From Desulfatibacillum sp. (GTDB lineage Bacteria > Desulfobacterota > Desulfobacteria > Desulfobacterales > Desulfatibacillaceae), in assembly GCA_016342355.1 (NCBI GenBank), contig JAEINP010000016.1, positions 24,547 through 88,546 of the forward strand: DNA of 64,000 bases, written 5' to 3'. Positions within the stretch are counted from its first letter, which is position 1, and every line of letters starts with the position of its first letter. The notes beneath the pieces were generated by a model. It had not been told where the DNA came from, did no database searches, and saw only the letters and a list, made by a program, of their open reading frames with translations. Shown piece after piece: positions 53,164-61,547 of this stretch. Made by a program: the position numbers and the translations under genes.

Positions 53164-55464
53164 TCAATTTTTTCCATCCAGGACCTTCCGGATCCCCATT
53201 GCCACCTTTATAATATCAAGGGGTTTGGCAATCAGTTTCGATATTTGAGAGGAGTTGGAGCCATCTTCTGTCGATTCCTCGGAAAGGGATGAGATAAGGA
53301 TAGAGGGAAGATCGGGCCGAATGGTCAGCACCTTTTCAATTAACATTTCGCCGGTCATGTCTTCCAATGCCGCATTGGCAAGGACAAGGTCAATGGCGCC
53401 GGAATTGTTACAAAAGGCTTGCAGGGCCTCTTTTCCCGAAGTGAAGGCGGCAACGGTATAACCAAGCCTTGTGAACATTTTTTCGGACAGCTCCAGGATC
53501 TGTCTCTCCCCATAAGTTAGCAGGATGTGTTCCGTGCCTTTAGGCAGCGGGGCGCTTTTGCGGGAAGGCAGTTCGCCCGGGGTCTTATTGATAAAAGGAA
53601 GCAAGACCGTGAAGGAACTCCCCATTCCCGGCGCACTATCCACTTTGATGGCCCCCTTACATTTAGTGACAATGCCATGAACCACGGCCAAGCCCATGCC
53701 AGTGCCTTTTCCCACGGCTTTGGTGGTAAAATAGGGTTCAAAAATCCGTTCCTTGGTGGCTTCATCCATACCCGCGCCATTATCGCTGATGGTCAGCCGT
53801 ACATAGTTTCCAGCTGTTAACTGGGGGTATTCAGGCAAATCCTGCCTGGTTATGACGCATTGATCCAGGGTGATGCTCAGTACTCCCCCCAAATCGCCCA
53901 TGGACTGGTAGGCGTTGGTACAAAGGTTCATGACAACCTGGTGGAGTCGGGTCGGGTCTGCCATGACGACCCCGCCCGTTTTTTGTATTTCCCTTTTAAC
54001 AAGCACATTGGCGGGAAGTGAAGGACGAACAAGACTAAGAACATCTTCCAAAACAGGCTGGATGCGTATGGGCCGGAGTTTTTCCTCGGTGTCACGACTG
54101 AAAGCAAGAATCTGATTAACCAGTTTTTGGGCGCGTTTGGCTGCCTGCAGCACTTCTTCCAGGTTTTCCGCAGCAAAGGGGTATTGGGAAACCTCGGCGA
54201 GGGTCATTTCAGTATACCCGATAATGGGATAAAGGATGTTATTGAAATCGTGGGCAACCCCTCCGGCCAAGGTTCCCAAGGCTTCCATCTTATGGGTCTG
54301 GCTGAGTTGCTGTTCCAACCTCTTTTTTTCTTCCCGGGCGTTTTTACTGGCGGTAATATCCTCGATAAAATTTTGAAAATAGGCCACCACGGTATTGCCC
54401 TGCCCATCTGCCTTGTAAACCGAGTGGGGTATAAGGCGCAGCCAGATCAATTCTCCCTTGGAGTTGTAAACACGTATTTCAAAAGGGTCCACAGGGTCGA
54501 GAGTCCGGATGGCCCGTGTGCGGTTTTCCACGATAATGCCGTAGTCTTCGGGGTACACCATCTCAATATAGCTGCGCCCTTGCCATTCAGCAACGCCATA
54601 TCCGGTGATTTCCACCAGTTTGCGGTTGCCATAAGTGATATGACCATTGGTATCGGAGATCATCATGCCAATGGGGGCGCTTTCAATAAAGCTCCGGTAC
54701 TTTTCCTCACTTTTACGAAGGGCTTCTTTCGCCCATTGGTGGTTGGTAATATTTCGTGTGACACCCCGTACACCTGTCGGCTGGCCTGTGCTGTCAACAA
54801 TGGGAAGGCCGGAGATATCCACAAACAAAGGCCGTCCATCTTTGTGGGAGACTGAGATTTCTCTCCCCTGAAAAGGCCGACCGTTAAAGCAAACACTGCG
54901 AATGTGCTGTTCCAGGAAGTTTTCCTCACCCTTGGGGGTCAATATGCTGGCAAGGTCCTTGCCCATCAATTCTTCAGCGGCATACCCGGTAATGTCAAAA
55001 ACAGAGGGAGTGCTATAGGTAACCGCCCCTTGGAGATTGACCTCCCAGATCCAGTCTCCGGTGGCTTGCAGCAAGGCAGCATGGCGTTCCCTCTCCTCAG
55101 TTAGGTCCCTTTCAGCGAAAGCCAATTCTTCCATGGGGGTCCCAATACAGTGAATTTCCTGTTCCTGGTCTGTGTTTCCTGGAATACGCATAAAACTCCA
55201 GGTAATGGGAATGAGGCTGCCATTCTTGCATTGCATGGCGGCACGGGCGGAAAAATACTTTCCCGCTTCGTCCTGGAACGCGCCCAATACGGAGGATAGT
55301 CCCTCTTGCCCCGGGGGATTTTTGGGAAGCAGGGTTTGGGAGATATTTTGGCCCACCAGCTCTGAACGGGTGAATCCCAATACCTGCAAGGCCTTCCGAT
55401 TGATGGTCAAGACCACGCCAGAAGAATCTATGGATAAAAACATACTTTCGGAAGCACCAGTCAA
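53164..55464 (-). CDS. Hybrid histidine kinase: three PAS, HisKA, HATPase, degenerate receiver
   Basis: A 766-residue soluble kinase, probably from TTG 55464 (GAGG ten bases upstream); ATG 55443 is possible. PAS domains lie at about 2-115, 127-242 and 252-372. HisKA has H405 in GVAHDFNNILYPI; HATPase has NLCTNAYQSM, DNGAGMDEAT and GTGMGLAVVHGI. The C-terminal receiver-like part (645-765) has Asn (N697, LVLANAAL) where the phospho-acceptor Asp should be, and lacks the acidic pair (LTYGE), though LIAKPLD keeps the lysine. It starts 25 bases after the TetR gene and ends 64 bases before the next kinase gene. Confidence 0.9.
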   Translation of the reverse strand: MTGASESMFLSIDSSGVVLTINRKALQVLGFTRSELVGQNISQTLLPKNPPGQEGLSSVLGAFQDEAGKYFSARAAMQCKNGSLIPITWSFMRIPGNTDQEQEIHCIGTPMEELAFAERDLTEERERHAALLQATGDWIWEVNLQGAVTYSTPSVFDITGYAAEELMGKDLASILTPKGEENFLEQHIRSVCFNGRPFQGREISVSHKDGRPLFVDISGLPIVDSTGQPTGVRGVTRNITNHQWAKEALRKSEEKYRSFIESAPIGMMISDTNGHITYGNRKLVEITGYGVAEWQGRSYIEMVYPEDYGIIVENRTRAIRTLDPVDPFEIRVYNSKGELIWLRLIPHSVYKADGQGNTVVAYFQNFIEDITASKNAREEKKRLEQQLSQTHKMEALGTLAGGVAHDFNNILYPIIGYTEMTLAEVSQYPFAAENLEEVLQAAKRAQKLVNQILAFSRDTEEKLRPIRIQPVLEDVLSLVRPSLPANVLVKREIQKTGGVVMADPTRLHQVVMNLCTNAYQSMGDLGGVLSITLDQCVITRQDLPEYPQLTAGNYVRLTISDNGAGMDEATKERIFEPYFTTKAVGKGTGMGLAVVHGIVTKCKGAIKVDSAPGMGSSFTVLLPFINKTPGELPSRKSAPLPKGTEHILLTYGERQILELSEKMFTRLGYTVAAFTSGKEALQAFCNNSGAIDLVLANAALEDMTGEMLIEKVLTIRPDLPSILISSLSEESTEDGSNSSQISKLIAKPLDIIKVAMGIRKVLDGKN

Positions 55465-55489
55465 AGCCAGAATACCTCGCCAGCAAAGG

Positions 55490-56176
55490 TTATCGCCCGA
55501 TCTGTCCAGCCGCGTCCCTGCCAGCCTGATAAACGGTTCGCATCATGGGAGTGAACACAAGGACCATGGTATCCTTCACCCATTCCTTGTATTCTTTGCT
55601 TTTGGGGGGAAGCCCCAAAACCTTTGCCTGGCAATAACTGGCGCCCAGATAGTGGAGGACCAAGGCATTGAAGGCGTCCAGAAAGCGCAGCACCAAATCA
55701 GGCGGTGTTTGGGGGGGGAGATTCTTCGCCAAGCTAAGGCGTGTGCAATGGAGCATTTGAATGATGTGCTCGTATCCCGGGATGGTTTCCTGGCTGCCGT
55801 CCTGGGGCAGATTAAGGGCGATGATCTTAAGGGCCTCAGGCCGTTCATCATAAAACACAAACAACTTGTCCAAGTAAAATTCCAGGGCGGCCTTGGCTGG
55901 CATACGGGCGGTTTGGGCAAGCCAGGCATGATTGGCATCCTCGATATCCCGACATATTTCCTGAACAATGGTTTTAAATAGGATGGCCTTGCTGGGAAAA
56001 TGGTACCGGATGATCCCGTGTTCGAATTTCCCTTGTGTGGCGATCATTCGAATGCTGGCGGAATGGTAGGGCTGCCGGGAAAAAACAATTTTGGCGGCGC
56101 CAATGATTCGTTCCCGAGTGACTTGACCTCGGCTCGGACAAGCCCGGCTATCCTGTGTTGTTTTCTTGGTGCTCAT
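55490..56176 (-). CDS. TetR-family transcriptional regulator
   Basis: A 228-residue repressor-type protein. The N-terminal helix-turn-helix is RERIIGAAKIVFSRQPYHSASIRMIATQGKFEHGIIRYHFPSKAILFKTI, slightly unusual in that GxxxGxLYxHF reads KFEHGIIRYHF. The C-terminal part is all-helical and ligand binding. I chose ATG 56176 (MSTKKTTQ), after AGAAGG. It is divergent from the crotonase gene, with 377 bases between, and upstream of the PAS kinase; crotonase control is the obvious guess. Confidence 0.88.
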   Translation of the reverse strand: MSTKKTTQDSRACPSRGQVTRERIIGAAKIVFSRQPYHSASIRMIATQGKFEHGIIRYHFPSKAILFKTIVQEICRDIEDANHAWLAQTARMPAKAALEFYLDKLFVFYDERPEALKIIALNLPQDGSQETIPGYEHIIQMLHCTRLSLAKNLPPQTPPDLVLRFLDAFNALVLHYLGASYCQAKVLGLPPKSKEYKEWVKDTMVLVFTPMMRTVYQAGRDAAGQIGR

Positions 56177-56553
56177 GTTTGCGGCCTTCTGGAAATGTTT
56201 GCGTCGGCGAGTGATATCCGTGAACAACTTTAAGGAGTGTAGACCGGGATGTTTTGTCTGTCAACTTGCATGGGCGCGAATATGGTCTTGACAGTCGCCC
56301 GGTTTTTGGGAGACAGTACTTTTACGACTGTGAAAGTGTATGAATTCCGGTATTATTCGCACTTCGCCAATAATTTGACCGATAGTTTGGCGCGTAATCG
56401 CCATGATGCTTTTTTTTCTAACAAACCGCATGCCACGATATTTTTTGCAAGCAGGTCCCCTGCAAAAACCATGGGGGTCATTCTTTTCGCCCATCATGGG
56501 AATAGCGAAAACGGCGGCTTCCCCATTATCAAAGTCCATATCAAGGAGGAAAA
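56177..56553. other. Divergent regulatory region of about 375 bases
   Basis: It lies between the TetR gene and the crotonase gene. It contains two inverted repeats: ACAGTCG (56291-56297) with CGACTGT (56325-56331), and TTTTTGCA (56442-56449) with TGCAAAAA (56461-56468). A TTGACA hexamer starts at 56288. The short frames inside it look like chance. Confidence 0.55.
56442..56468. promoter_or_regulatory. Perfect inverted repeat, candidate TetR operator
   Basis: TTTTTGCA and TGCAAAAA are separated by 11 bases, about 86 bases before the crotonase start. The size suits a TetR dimer, but it could also form an RNA hairpin. Confidence 0.4.
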
Positions 56554-57414
56554 ATGAGTTACCAGGACATCCTGTACCAAGTGGAAGATAGCATCCTGAC
56601 CATTACATTAAACCGGCCCGACCGGTTGAACGCCTTCACCATAACCATGAAAAACGAAATCCTGGACGCCCTGGACCGCGCCGACCAGGACGACGCAATC
56701 CGGGCCATCATCTTTACCGGTGCGGGCCGGGCGTTTTGCGCGGGCATGGAGCTGGGCGCCAAGGACAACATATTCGGCTACGAAATTCCTCAAACGGAGC
56801 CCTACAATATTGAGGAAATCAGGGATTCGGGCGGCGAGGTGAGCCTGCGTCTTTATGATTGCAAAAAGCCGGTCATTGCCGCCATCAACGGTCCTGCCGT
56901 GGGGGTAGGCATCACCATGACCCTTGCCATGGACTTTCGCATGGCTTCGGAAAAGGCGAAAATCGGTTTTGTGTTTTCCCAGCGGGGTTTGTGTGTGGAA
57001 GCGTGTTCCAGCTGGTTTCTGCCCCGTATTGTAGGGGTGTCCCAGGCCTTGGAATGGGTGTATTCGGGAGAGGTTTTCAAGGCGCAGGAAGCCCTGGACG
57101 GAGGCCTGCTCCGCAGCATCCACGCTCCGGAAGATCTGTTGCCCGAAGCCCGAAAACTCGCCAAAAAAATAGCGGATAACACCGCGCCCATCTCTGTGGC
57201 TCTTTCACGCCAACTCATGTGGAAGATGCTTGGGGCGAATCATCCCATGGACGCCCACAACATGGACTCCCGGGCCATTTATTACGCCAGTGAGACCGAC
57301 GGCAAGGAAGGCATTATGTCATTCCTGGAAAAACGGGAGCCTGAGTTCAAGGTTAAGGTCTCCAGCGACATGCCGTATTTTTATCCCTGGTGGAAAAGCC
57401 GCAAGCCGGAATAA
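56554..57414 (+). CDS. Enoyl-CoA hydratase/isomerase (crotonase) family protein
   Basis: A 286-residue crotonase-fold enzyme acting on an acyl-CoA. The oxyanion-hole segments are visible: FTGAGRAFCAGMEL (54-67) and AAINGPAVGVGITMTLAMDF (108-127). In place of the classic PEV glutamate there is FVFSQRG, followed by CVEACSSWFLPRIVG, which keeps one acidic residue; this is typical of a subgroup without proven hydratase activity. AAGGAGG precedes the ATG. Divergence from a TetR regulator suggests fatty-acid or hydrocarbon catabolism. Confidence 0.9.
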   Translation: MSYQDILYQVEDSILTITLNRPDRLNAFTITMKNEILDALDRADQDDAIRAIIFTGAGRAFCAGMELGAKDNIFGYEIPQTEPYNIEEIRDSGGEVSLRLYDCKKPVIAAINGPAVGVGITMTLAMDFRMASEKAKIGFVFSQRGLCVEACSSWFLPRIVGVSQALEWVYSGEVFKAQEALDGGLLRSIHAPEDLLPEARKLAKKIADNTAPISVALSRQLMWKMLGANHPMDAHNMDSRAIYYASETDGKEGIMSFLEKREPEFKVKVSSDMPYFYPWWKSRKPE

Positions 57415-58121
57415 CATCCCCATCTGCGGCATGACGACCCATCAGGCCCGGGCTGGAGCATGTGCACAGTGTTCCGGCCCGGGCTATCAGCAACTTTCAG
57501 GACAAGCATTCCCGCCACAGTCCTCAAGTGAACTTCTTTATATGGCAGACCTCCCATATCGCCCCCTCAATTAACTGTGGCATTGCAGATTGGATTTTTG
57601 CGGGAACTGTATATGCAGGACCGCTCAGCTTCAGGGGGATGCATCCTTTGCTGATTAGGCAAAAGATCTTTTTTTGAAAAGCCGCACCATATAAAATCAG
57701 CAGGTTGCGATATACAAACATGACATTTTCCGGCTTTTGCCGGGCCGTCACCCTTTGATCCAAAGACCCCCACACCTACGTAAATATCCCACCTTAATTA
57801 TTTTATTTATGAATTTTTTAAGGGGGATTGCGGCTAAAACTGCTATTTTTAGCCTATAAAAATGCGCATTAAAAATGATACAATATATAGCGTCTCTGTC
57901 CTTGAGACATACAAGATGTTCAACTTTCAATCACTGTTTCCAAAATTCGTTGCAGATGTTTATGTGGTTCTATATTGTGTTTATGTTCATATAAATTACA
58001 TAAGAGTTTATAATCCGCCTGGCTTGGGTTAGGGAATCAGTTTGCGATAAGGCTCTGTGCGCTCCCGAACTAGGACTCGTGCGCCTTGGTTCAACGCCAA
58101 GGGTCCTAAGGAGGATCTCCC
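57415..58121. other. Intergenic region of about 700 bases
   Basis: It separates the crotonase gene from the ATP-grasp/radical SAM gene set. GGCCCGGGCT occurs twice (57445-57454 and 57476-57485); being partly self-complementary the copies can pair and may end crotonase transcription. The part 57780-58010 is strongly AT-rich, and 58071-58108 holds a leader hairpin. No supported gene was found; a 57-codon plus frame at 57862 has no ribosome site. Confidence 0.6.
58071..58108 (+). promoter_or_regulatory. Leader hairpin abutting the ribosome site of the ATP-grasp-like gene
   Basis: TAGGAC (58071-58076) pairs with GTCCTA (58103-58108), and CCTTGG (58084-58089) with CCAAGG (58097-58102), leaving the 7-base loop TTCAACG and a 7-base bulge. 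The AGGAGG ribosome site starts at the next base. The upper arm looks like a tRNA T-arm. Confidence 0.5.
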
Positions 58122-59465
58122 ATGATTGAAGGATATCTTGAAATTCCGGACAAACAAACCCTGGCTGCACTGGACCATGTTGATTATTCCGAACTGCGCA
58201 AGGATGTATTTGGGTCCATCATCGATCAAGGCTACCCTGGCTCCAAGTTGGAAGACATTTCTCTGATCCCCCGGATTATTCCGCGCAGTCATATGGAGAG
58301 AATCGAGGAGGCATGCAAGAACCTGACCGGGGCAATTCTGGCCCTGGCCTCCAAAAACAAGGAGTTCCTCCTAAAACACCTCCATCCTGACTCCCGATGG
58401 GAGAAACTCATCCATCGCCATGGGGTCCTGGATTCAGTACCCCGCCGCATGATTGGGGAACTCCGGTATGATTTCGCCTTATGCGGCCCACTGACTGAGG
58501 ACAATCCTCCTCTGGTGATGGAGGTCAATGCCGGCGCCTTGGGAGGCGTGGTGTACGCCAGTCTCATCCCCAAAATCATTAAGCAGCATGTGCCCAACCT
58601 GGACCACCTCAGTGTTTATGATCTGTCAGAACATTTCGTCCATCTATGCCGCCGCATTGGCCCCCATATCGCCAATTTCTCGGTGGGAGAATACTCTTGG
58701 GGAGAATCGGTTCTGGCCGACTATATTCGGGAAAAGGTCCATTTTCATATGGTGACGCCGGTGGAGATTTCCGACATTGAATACTGGCCCGGCCTGAAAA
58801 GGGCCCAATGGTCCTTTGATCAGGACAAACGTTTACGCCTTCTGTTGGACGGCCATTGGCAGGCCATGGATGGATTTCGCTGGAGCCGCATCCTGGAGCA
58901 TAATGACATTGACCGTTTTGGCGCTTTATTGGAAGCGGTGGGAAACGGGCCAACGACTTATATTTCCCCGCTGCGCATGGACTATGTATGCCACAAAGGC
59001 ATTCTGCCCCTGCTGTTTGACGCAAATTTTCTGAGTCAGGAACTGGGCATCCAGGATACCCAAAAAGTGCTCCAGCATGTGATCCCGTGCTGGCAGTATT
59101 CAAACCATGGATTTCCCCCTTCCCATGAGCGTAAAAACCTGGTCCTAAAGCAGAATTTCGGATGCTCGGGGAAAAAGGTTTTTGTGGGACATGGCATGGA
59201 TGAAATGAATGGGAAAATTTACAGGCCTGAGGAATGGGTGATTCAGAAAAAGGTGGATCTCAACCAAATGTTTTCCCGGCTCATGTACAGCCAGGACCGG
59301 CCTGTCCGCATGGATTTGGGGGTCTTTGTCCATTACGACTATGTGGACGGCCGCTTGGAGTATTGCAAGGTGACAGGCATGTTATGCAGGGGTTCCCAAA
59401 GATACAAGGTAAACCTGAATTTAGGCGGGGCCTGTATTCCCGTTCTTGTAAACGATATGGAATAG
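58122..59465 (+). CDS. Circularly permuted ATP-grasp-like protein
   Basis: A 447-residue soluble protein. LRYDFALCGPLTEDNPPLVMEVNAG (acidic metal-site residues around E134 and N136) lies before, not after, the nucleotide-loop block NLVLKQNFGCSGKKV (339-353; K343, G347-G350) and EEWVIQKKVDL (370-380). This order is seen in circularly permuted ATP-grasp enzymes related to glutathionylspermidine synthase. ATP-grasp enzymes join a carboxylate to an amine through an acyl phosphate, so peptide-like bond formation is likely. The substrate is unknown. It is the first gene of the set; the sulfotransferase starts 14 bases after it. Confidence 0.62.
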   Translation: MIEGYLEIPDKQTLAALDHVDYSELRKDVFGSIIDQGYPGSKLEDISLIPRIIPRSHMERIEEACKNLTGAILALASKNKEFLLKHLHPDSRWEKLIHRHGVLDSVPRRMIGELRYDFALCGPLTEDNPPLVMEVNAGALGGVVYASLIPKIIKQHVPNLDHLSVYDLSEHFVHLCRRIGPHIANFSVGEYSWGESVLADYIREKVHFHMVTPVEISDIEYWPGLKRAQWSFDQDKRLRLLLDGHWQAMDGFRWSRILEHNDIDRFGALLEAVGNGPTTYISPLRMDYVCHKGILPLLFDANFLSQELGIQDTQKVLQHVIPCWQYSNHGFPPSHERKNLVLKQNFGCSGKKVFVGHGMDEMNGKIYRPEEWVIQKKVDLNQMFSRLMYSQDRPVRMDLGVFVHYDYVDGRLEYCKVTGMLCRGSQRYKVNLNLGGACIPVLVNDME

Positions 59466-59479
59466 TGACGGGGTGTCGA

Positions 59480-60913
59480 ATGCCTGCCTACGAGACTGCC
59501 TCCTTGGCCCACGATTTCAAGTACGGGAACCGGTCCTCCAATCTGCCCAGGGCTCGGGGTTTCCATGACACCTTGTTTCAAAAAGCTGTTTCGCTGTTTG
59601 GAATGGCAACCAAGCCCGCCCTCTGTTATTGCCAGGACCTCAAACATGTCATCCTCATTGCCAGCGCTTCCCGAAGCGGATCAAGCTGGCTTGCGAATTT
59701 ATTGCAGGAGAGCACCCAAATGCTCTCCCTGCCAGGAGAATTCGACCCATTGCTCTTCCTGGCCCAAAAAACTGAGCCTTCCGGCCAGGCTTTCAGTTCC
59801 GACAGACTAAACCGCGACTGCCTGGATTCCTACGACCGCGAGCAGTTGTCCCTCCTCCTGTCATGGATGTCCGGGAGAAGGGAACCCGTCAACAACCTGT
59901 GGCGCCCTGGTTTCCGGACCGTTCTGGATACGGCCATGCGGACGGTCATTCAGTGGCCGGAATACGAATTTGACGTGGATCATCTTCTGATCCTGGCGCG
60001 GGCAAGCCTGCAAAACGGAAGGGGTAAAGGCCCGGTCGAGGCCATGCTCTGTTTTCTCAAGGAGCTGGCCAGGGAGCACGGGGAGTGGCTGAGCCCATAT
60101 TATTACGATTTGCCCTACCCCATGATTCGGAAAGCCTTTCCCCACGAAAGCCTCCCCTTGGGGCCCCCGTCTTCCTGCGGGGTGATAGAAGAGCCCCCCT
60201 TTATTCCATGTTTGCCCTGGAGGCATTCCACCGCCCGGGAACGCGGGGAACAAGCATTAATCATAAAGTCTCCCAGCAATTCTTATCGGCTTGATTTTCT
60301 GCAAACCCTTTTTCCCAACGCCCGCCTCAGCCTGATCCATGTGATCCGGAATCCCGTTTCCTCCATATCCGGTCTCATGTGCGGTTGGCGCCACCATGGG
60401 TTTTTCAAGCACATCCTTGAACCGGAAAGTCTGGATATCACCGGTTATTCCAGTCCTCTTTTACCATGGTCGAAACAATGGTGGAAATTTGACCTGCCCC
60501 CTGGATGGAAAGCATATACGCATGCTCCCCTTGAGGAAGTATGCAAATTCCAATGGCTAAGCGCCAACAACAGCATCCTGGAATGGGCCAGGACACAGGC
60601 CGCTGATATTTCCTATATTCAAATCAGGTACGAATCATTGGTGCGCTCTTGCAAGGATGAATTGCGCCGTTTATGCAAATTCCTGAATACGGACATGGAC
60701 CATGGACTCCTGCATTCCCTGGAACAGGACTGCCTGGTCATGGCCTCTGCGGGCATAAGCCAAGATATTAGAGGATATATGCGTACTGTGGCAGAGAGTT
60801 TTGGGTCATGCCCTGCTCTTGGAGAGATGGAAAAAAATTTTCGGGATGCGGAAATGGGTCTATCGCATTTCCATGGGTCTTTTTGGGGCAAAGACGCGCC
60901 CCTTGAGACATGA
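59480..60913 (+). CDS. Sulfotransferase family protein
   Basis: A 477-residue soluble protein. The 5'-phosphosulfate loop is ASRSGSSWLANLL (63-75) and the 3'-phosphate motif RNPVSSISG (290-298), the two binding sites for PAPS in sulfotransferases. Long insertions between them make it larger than typical enzymes (about 300 residues). It would put a sulfate on a hydroxyl or amine of an unknown acceptor. ATG 59480 has a GGGG site six bases before it; the longer upstream frame overlaps the previous gene and lacks family features. It follows the ATP-grasp-like gene closely. Confidence 0.85.
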   Translation: MPAYETASLAHDFKYGNRSSNLPRARGFHDTLFQKAVSLFGMATKPALCYCQDLKHVILIASASRSGSSWLANLLQESTQMLSLPGEFDPLLFLAQKTEPSGQAFSSDRLNRDCLDSYDREQLSLLLSWMSGRREPVNNLWRPGFRTVLDTAMRTVIQWPEYEFDVDHLLILARASLQNGRGKGPVEAMLCFLKELAREHGEWLSPYYYDLPYPMIRKAFPHESLPLGPPSSCGVIEEPPFIPCLPWRHSTARERGEQALIIKSPSNSYRLDFLQTLFPNARLSLIHVIRNPVSSISGLMCGWRHHGFFKHILEPESLDITGYSSPLLPWSKQWWKFDLPPGWKAYTHAPLEEVCKFQWLSANNSILEWARTQAADISYIQIRYESLVRSCKDELRRLCKFLNTDMDHGLLHSLEQDCLVMASAGISQDIRGYMRTVAESFGSCPALGEMEKNFRDAEMGLSHFHGSFWGKDAPLET

Positions 60914-60951
60914 ATCTTACGGATGATTCATTACAAACAAGGAGGACAGCC

Positions 60952-61311
60952 ATGAGTACAGTCAGCAATGATCAGGTTTTGTCGGAATCCATCAGGCGTT
61001 ATAAAAGACAACTGGAATGTGTTCCCCTCCGGGGAGTCCTCATGGAGGAAAAGGCCAAGGACATGGTGAGAATAATGTTGGAAGGCCAACAGGATGGCCC
61101 GCCGGTTGTGGCGGAAATCAGCAAAAAGGATGTGGCGGACATGGAGTCGCCGGACAAGGAAAACCACACTGTGCTGCATATCAAGAGAGGGGTTGAATAC
61201 AATCTGGTGGTAACGGCTGTGGGGGGAATGGAAGATGACATTCCATACGCCGTAACCAGGGCTCTGGCCTCAGCCGTCGGAGCGGAAGCATTCGGGCCAG
61301 GCATGCAGTGA
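60952..61311 (+). CDS. Small protein of unknown function in the ATP-grasp/radical SAM set
   Basis: A 119-residue protein from ATG 60952, preceded by AAGGAGG. The first 45 residues are probably helical (SESIRRYKRQLECV, EEKAKDMVRIMLEG). The middle is mixed strand (PPVVAEISKKDV, TVLHIKRGVEYNLVVTAVGG), and the end is ALASAVGAEAFGPGMQ. There is one cysteine (C23), no signal peptide and no known motif. Between a sulfotransferase and radical SAM genes it could be a substrate peptide, a carrier or a partner subunit. I do not recognise the family. Confidence 0.7.
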   Translation: MSTVSNDQVLSESIRRYKRQLECVPLRGVLMEEKAKDMVRIMLEGQQDGPPVVAEISKKDVADMESPDKENHTVLHIKRGVEYNLVVTAVGGMEDDIPYAVTRALASAVGAEAFGPGMQ

Positions 61312-61320
61312 AAACCCTCT

Positions 61321-61376
61321 GGCGACCGGGATAGGGACGGGCTCAGGACCCCCCTAATGCCCCTTTTCCGGTCGCC
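61321..61376 (+). other. Long hairpin within the gene set
   Basis: GGCGACCGG (61321-61329) pairs with CCGGTCGCC (61368-61376); the intervening bases can form a second G/C-rich stem. No T-run follows. It lies ten bases after the small protein stop and may attenuate transcription into the radical SAM genes or stabilise the upstream message. Confidence 0.5.
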
Positions 61377-61547
61377 GCCTAAGAATCAAACCGACAAAGG
61401 CGTTTCCGCCGCGTATGCGTCCGCTGGATTGCATAGTGAGAACGCCTGTGTTAAAGTCCGCTCATTGGGTTACTCCGTGGCCTGGGCCCGTTGCCTGTTC
61501 AGCGGGGCGGAGCCGACCTTTGAACCTTCAAGCGATGACGGACTTCC

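Noticed and set aside
57445..57485. Mobile-element ends suggested by the twin GGCCCGGGCT
   Set aside because: The copies are only 21 bases apart, with no gene between; a transcript hairpin is simpler.
57862..58032. A 57-codon plus-strand gene in the AT-rich gap
   Set aside because: It has no ribosome site, its composition follows the AT-rich background and it shows no recognisable feature.
58035..58110. A tRNA gene
   Set aside because: The T-arm-like stem is present, but no matching 7-bp acceptor, D-arm or anticodon arm can be placed at the right distances.
59234..59479. A longer start for the sulfotransferase
   Set aside because: It would overlap the ATP-grasp-like gene by over 230 bases and is only the shifted reading of that gene.
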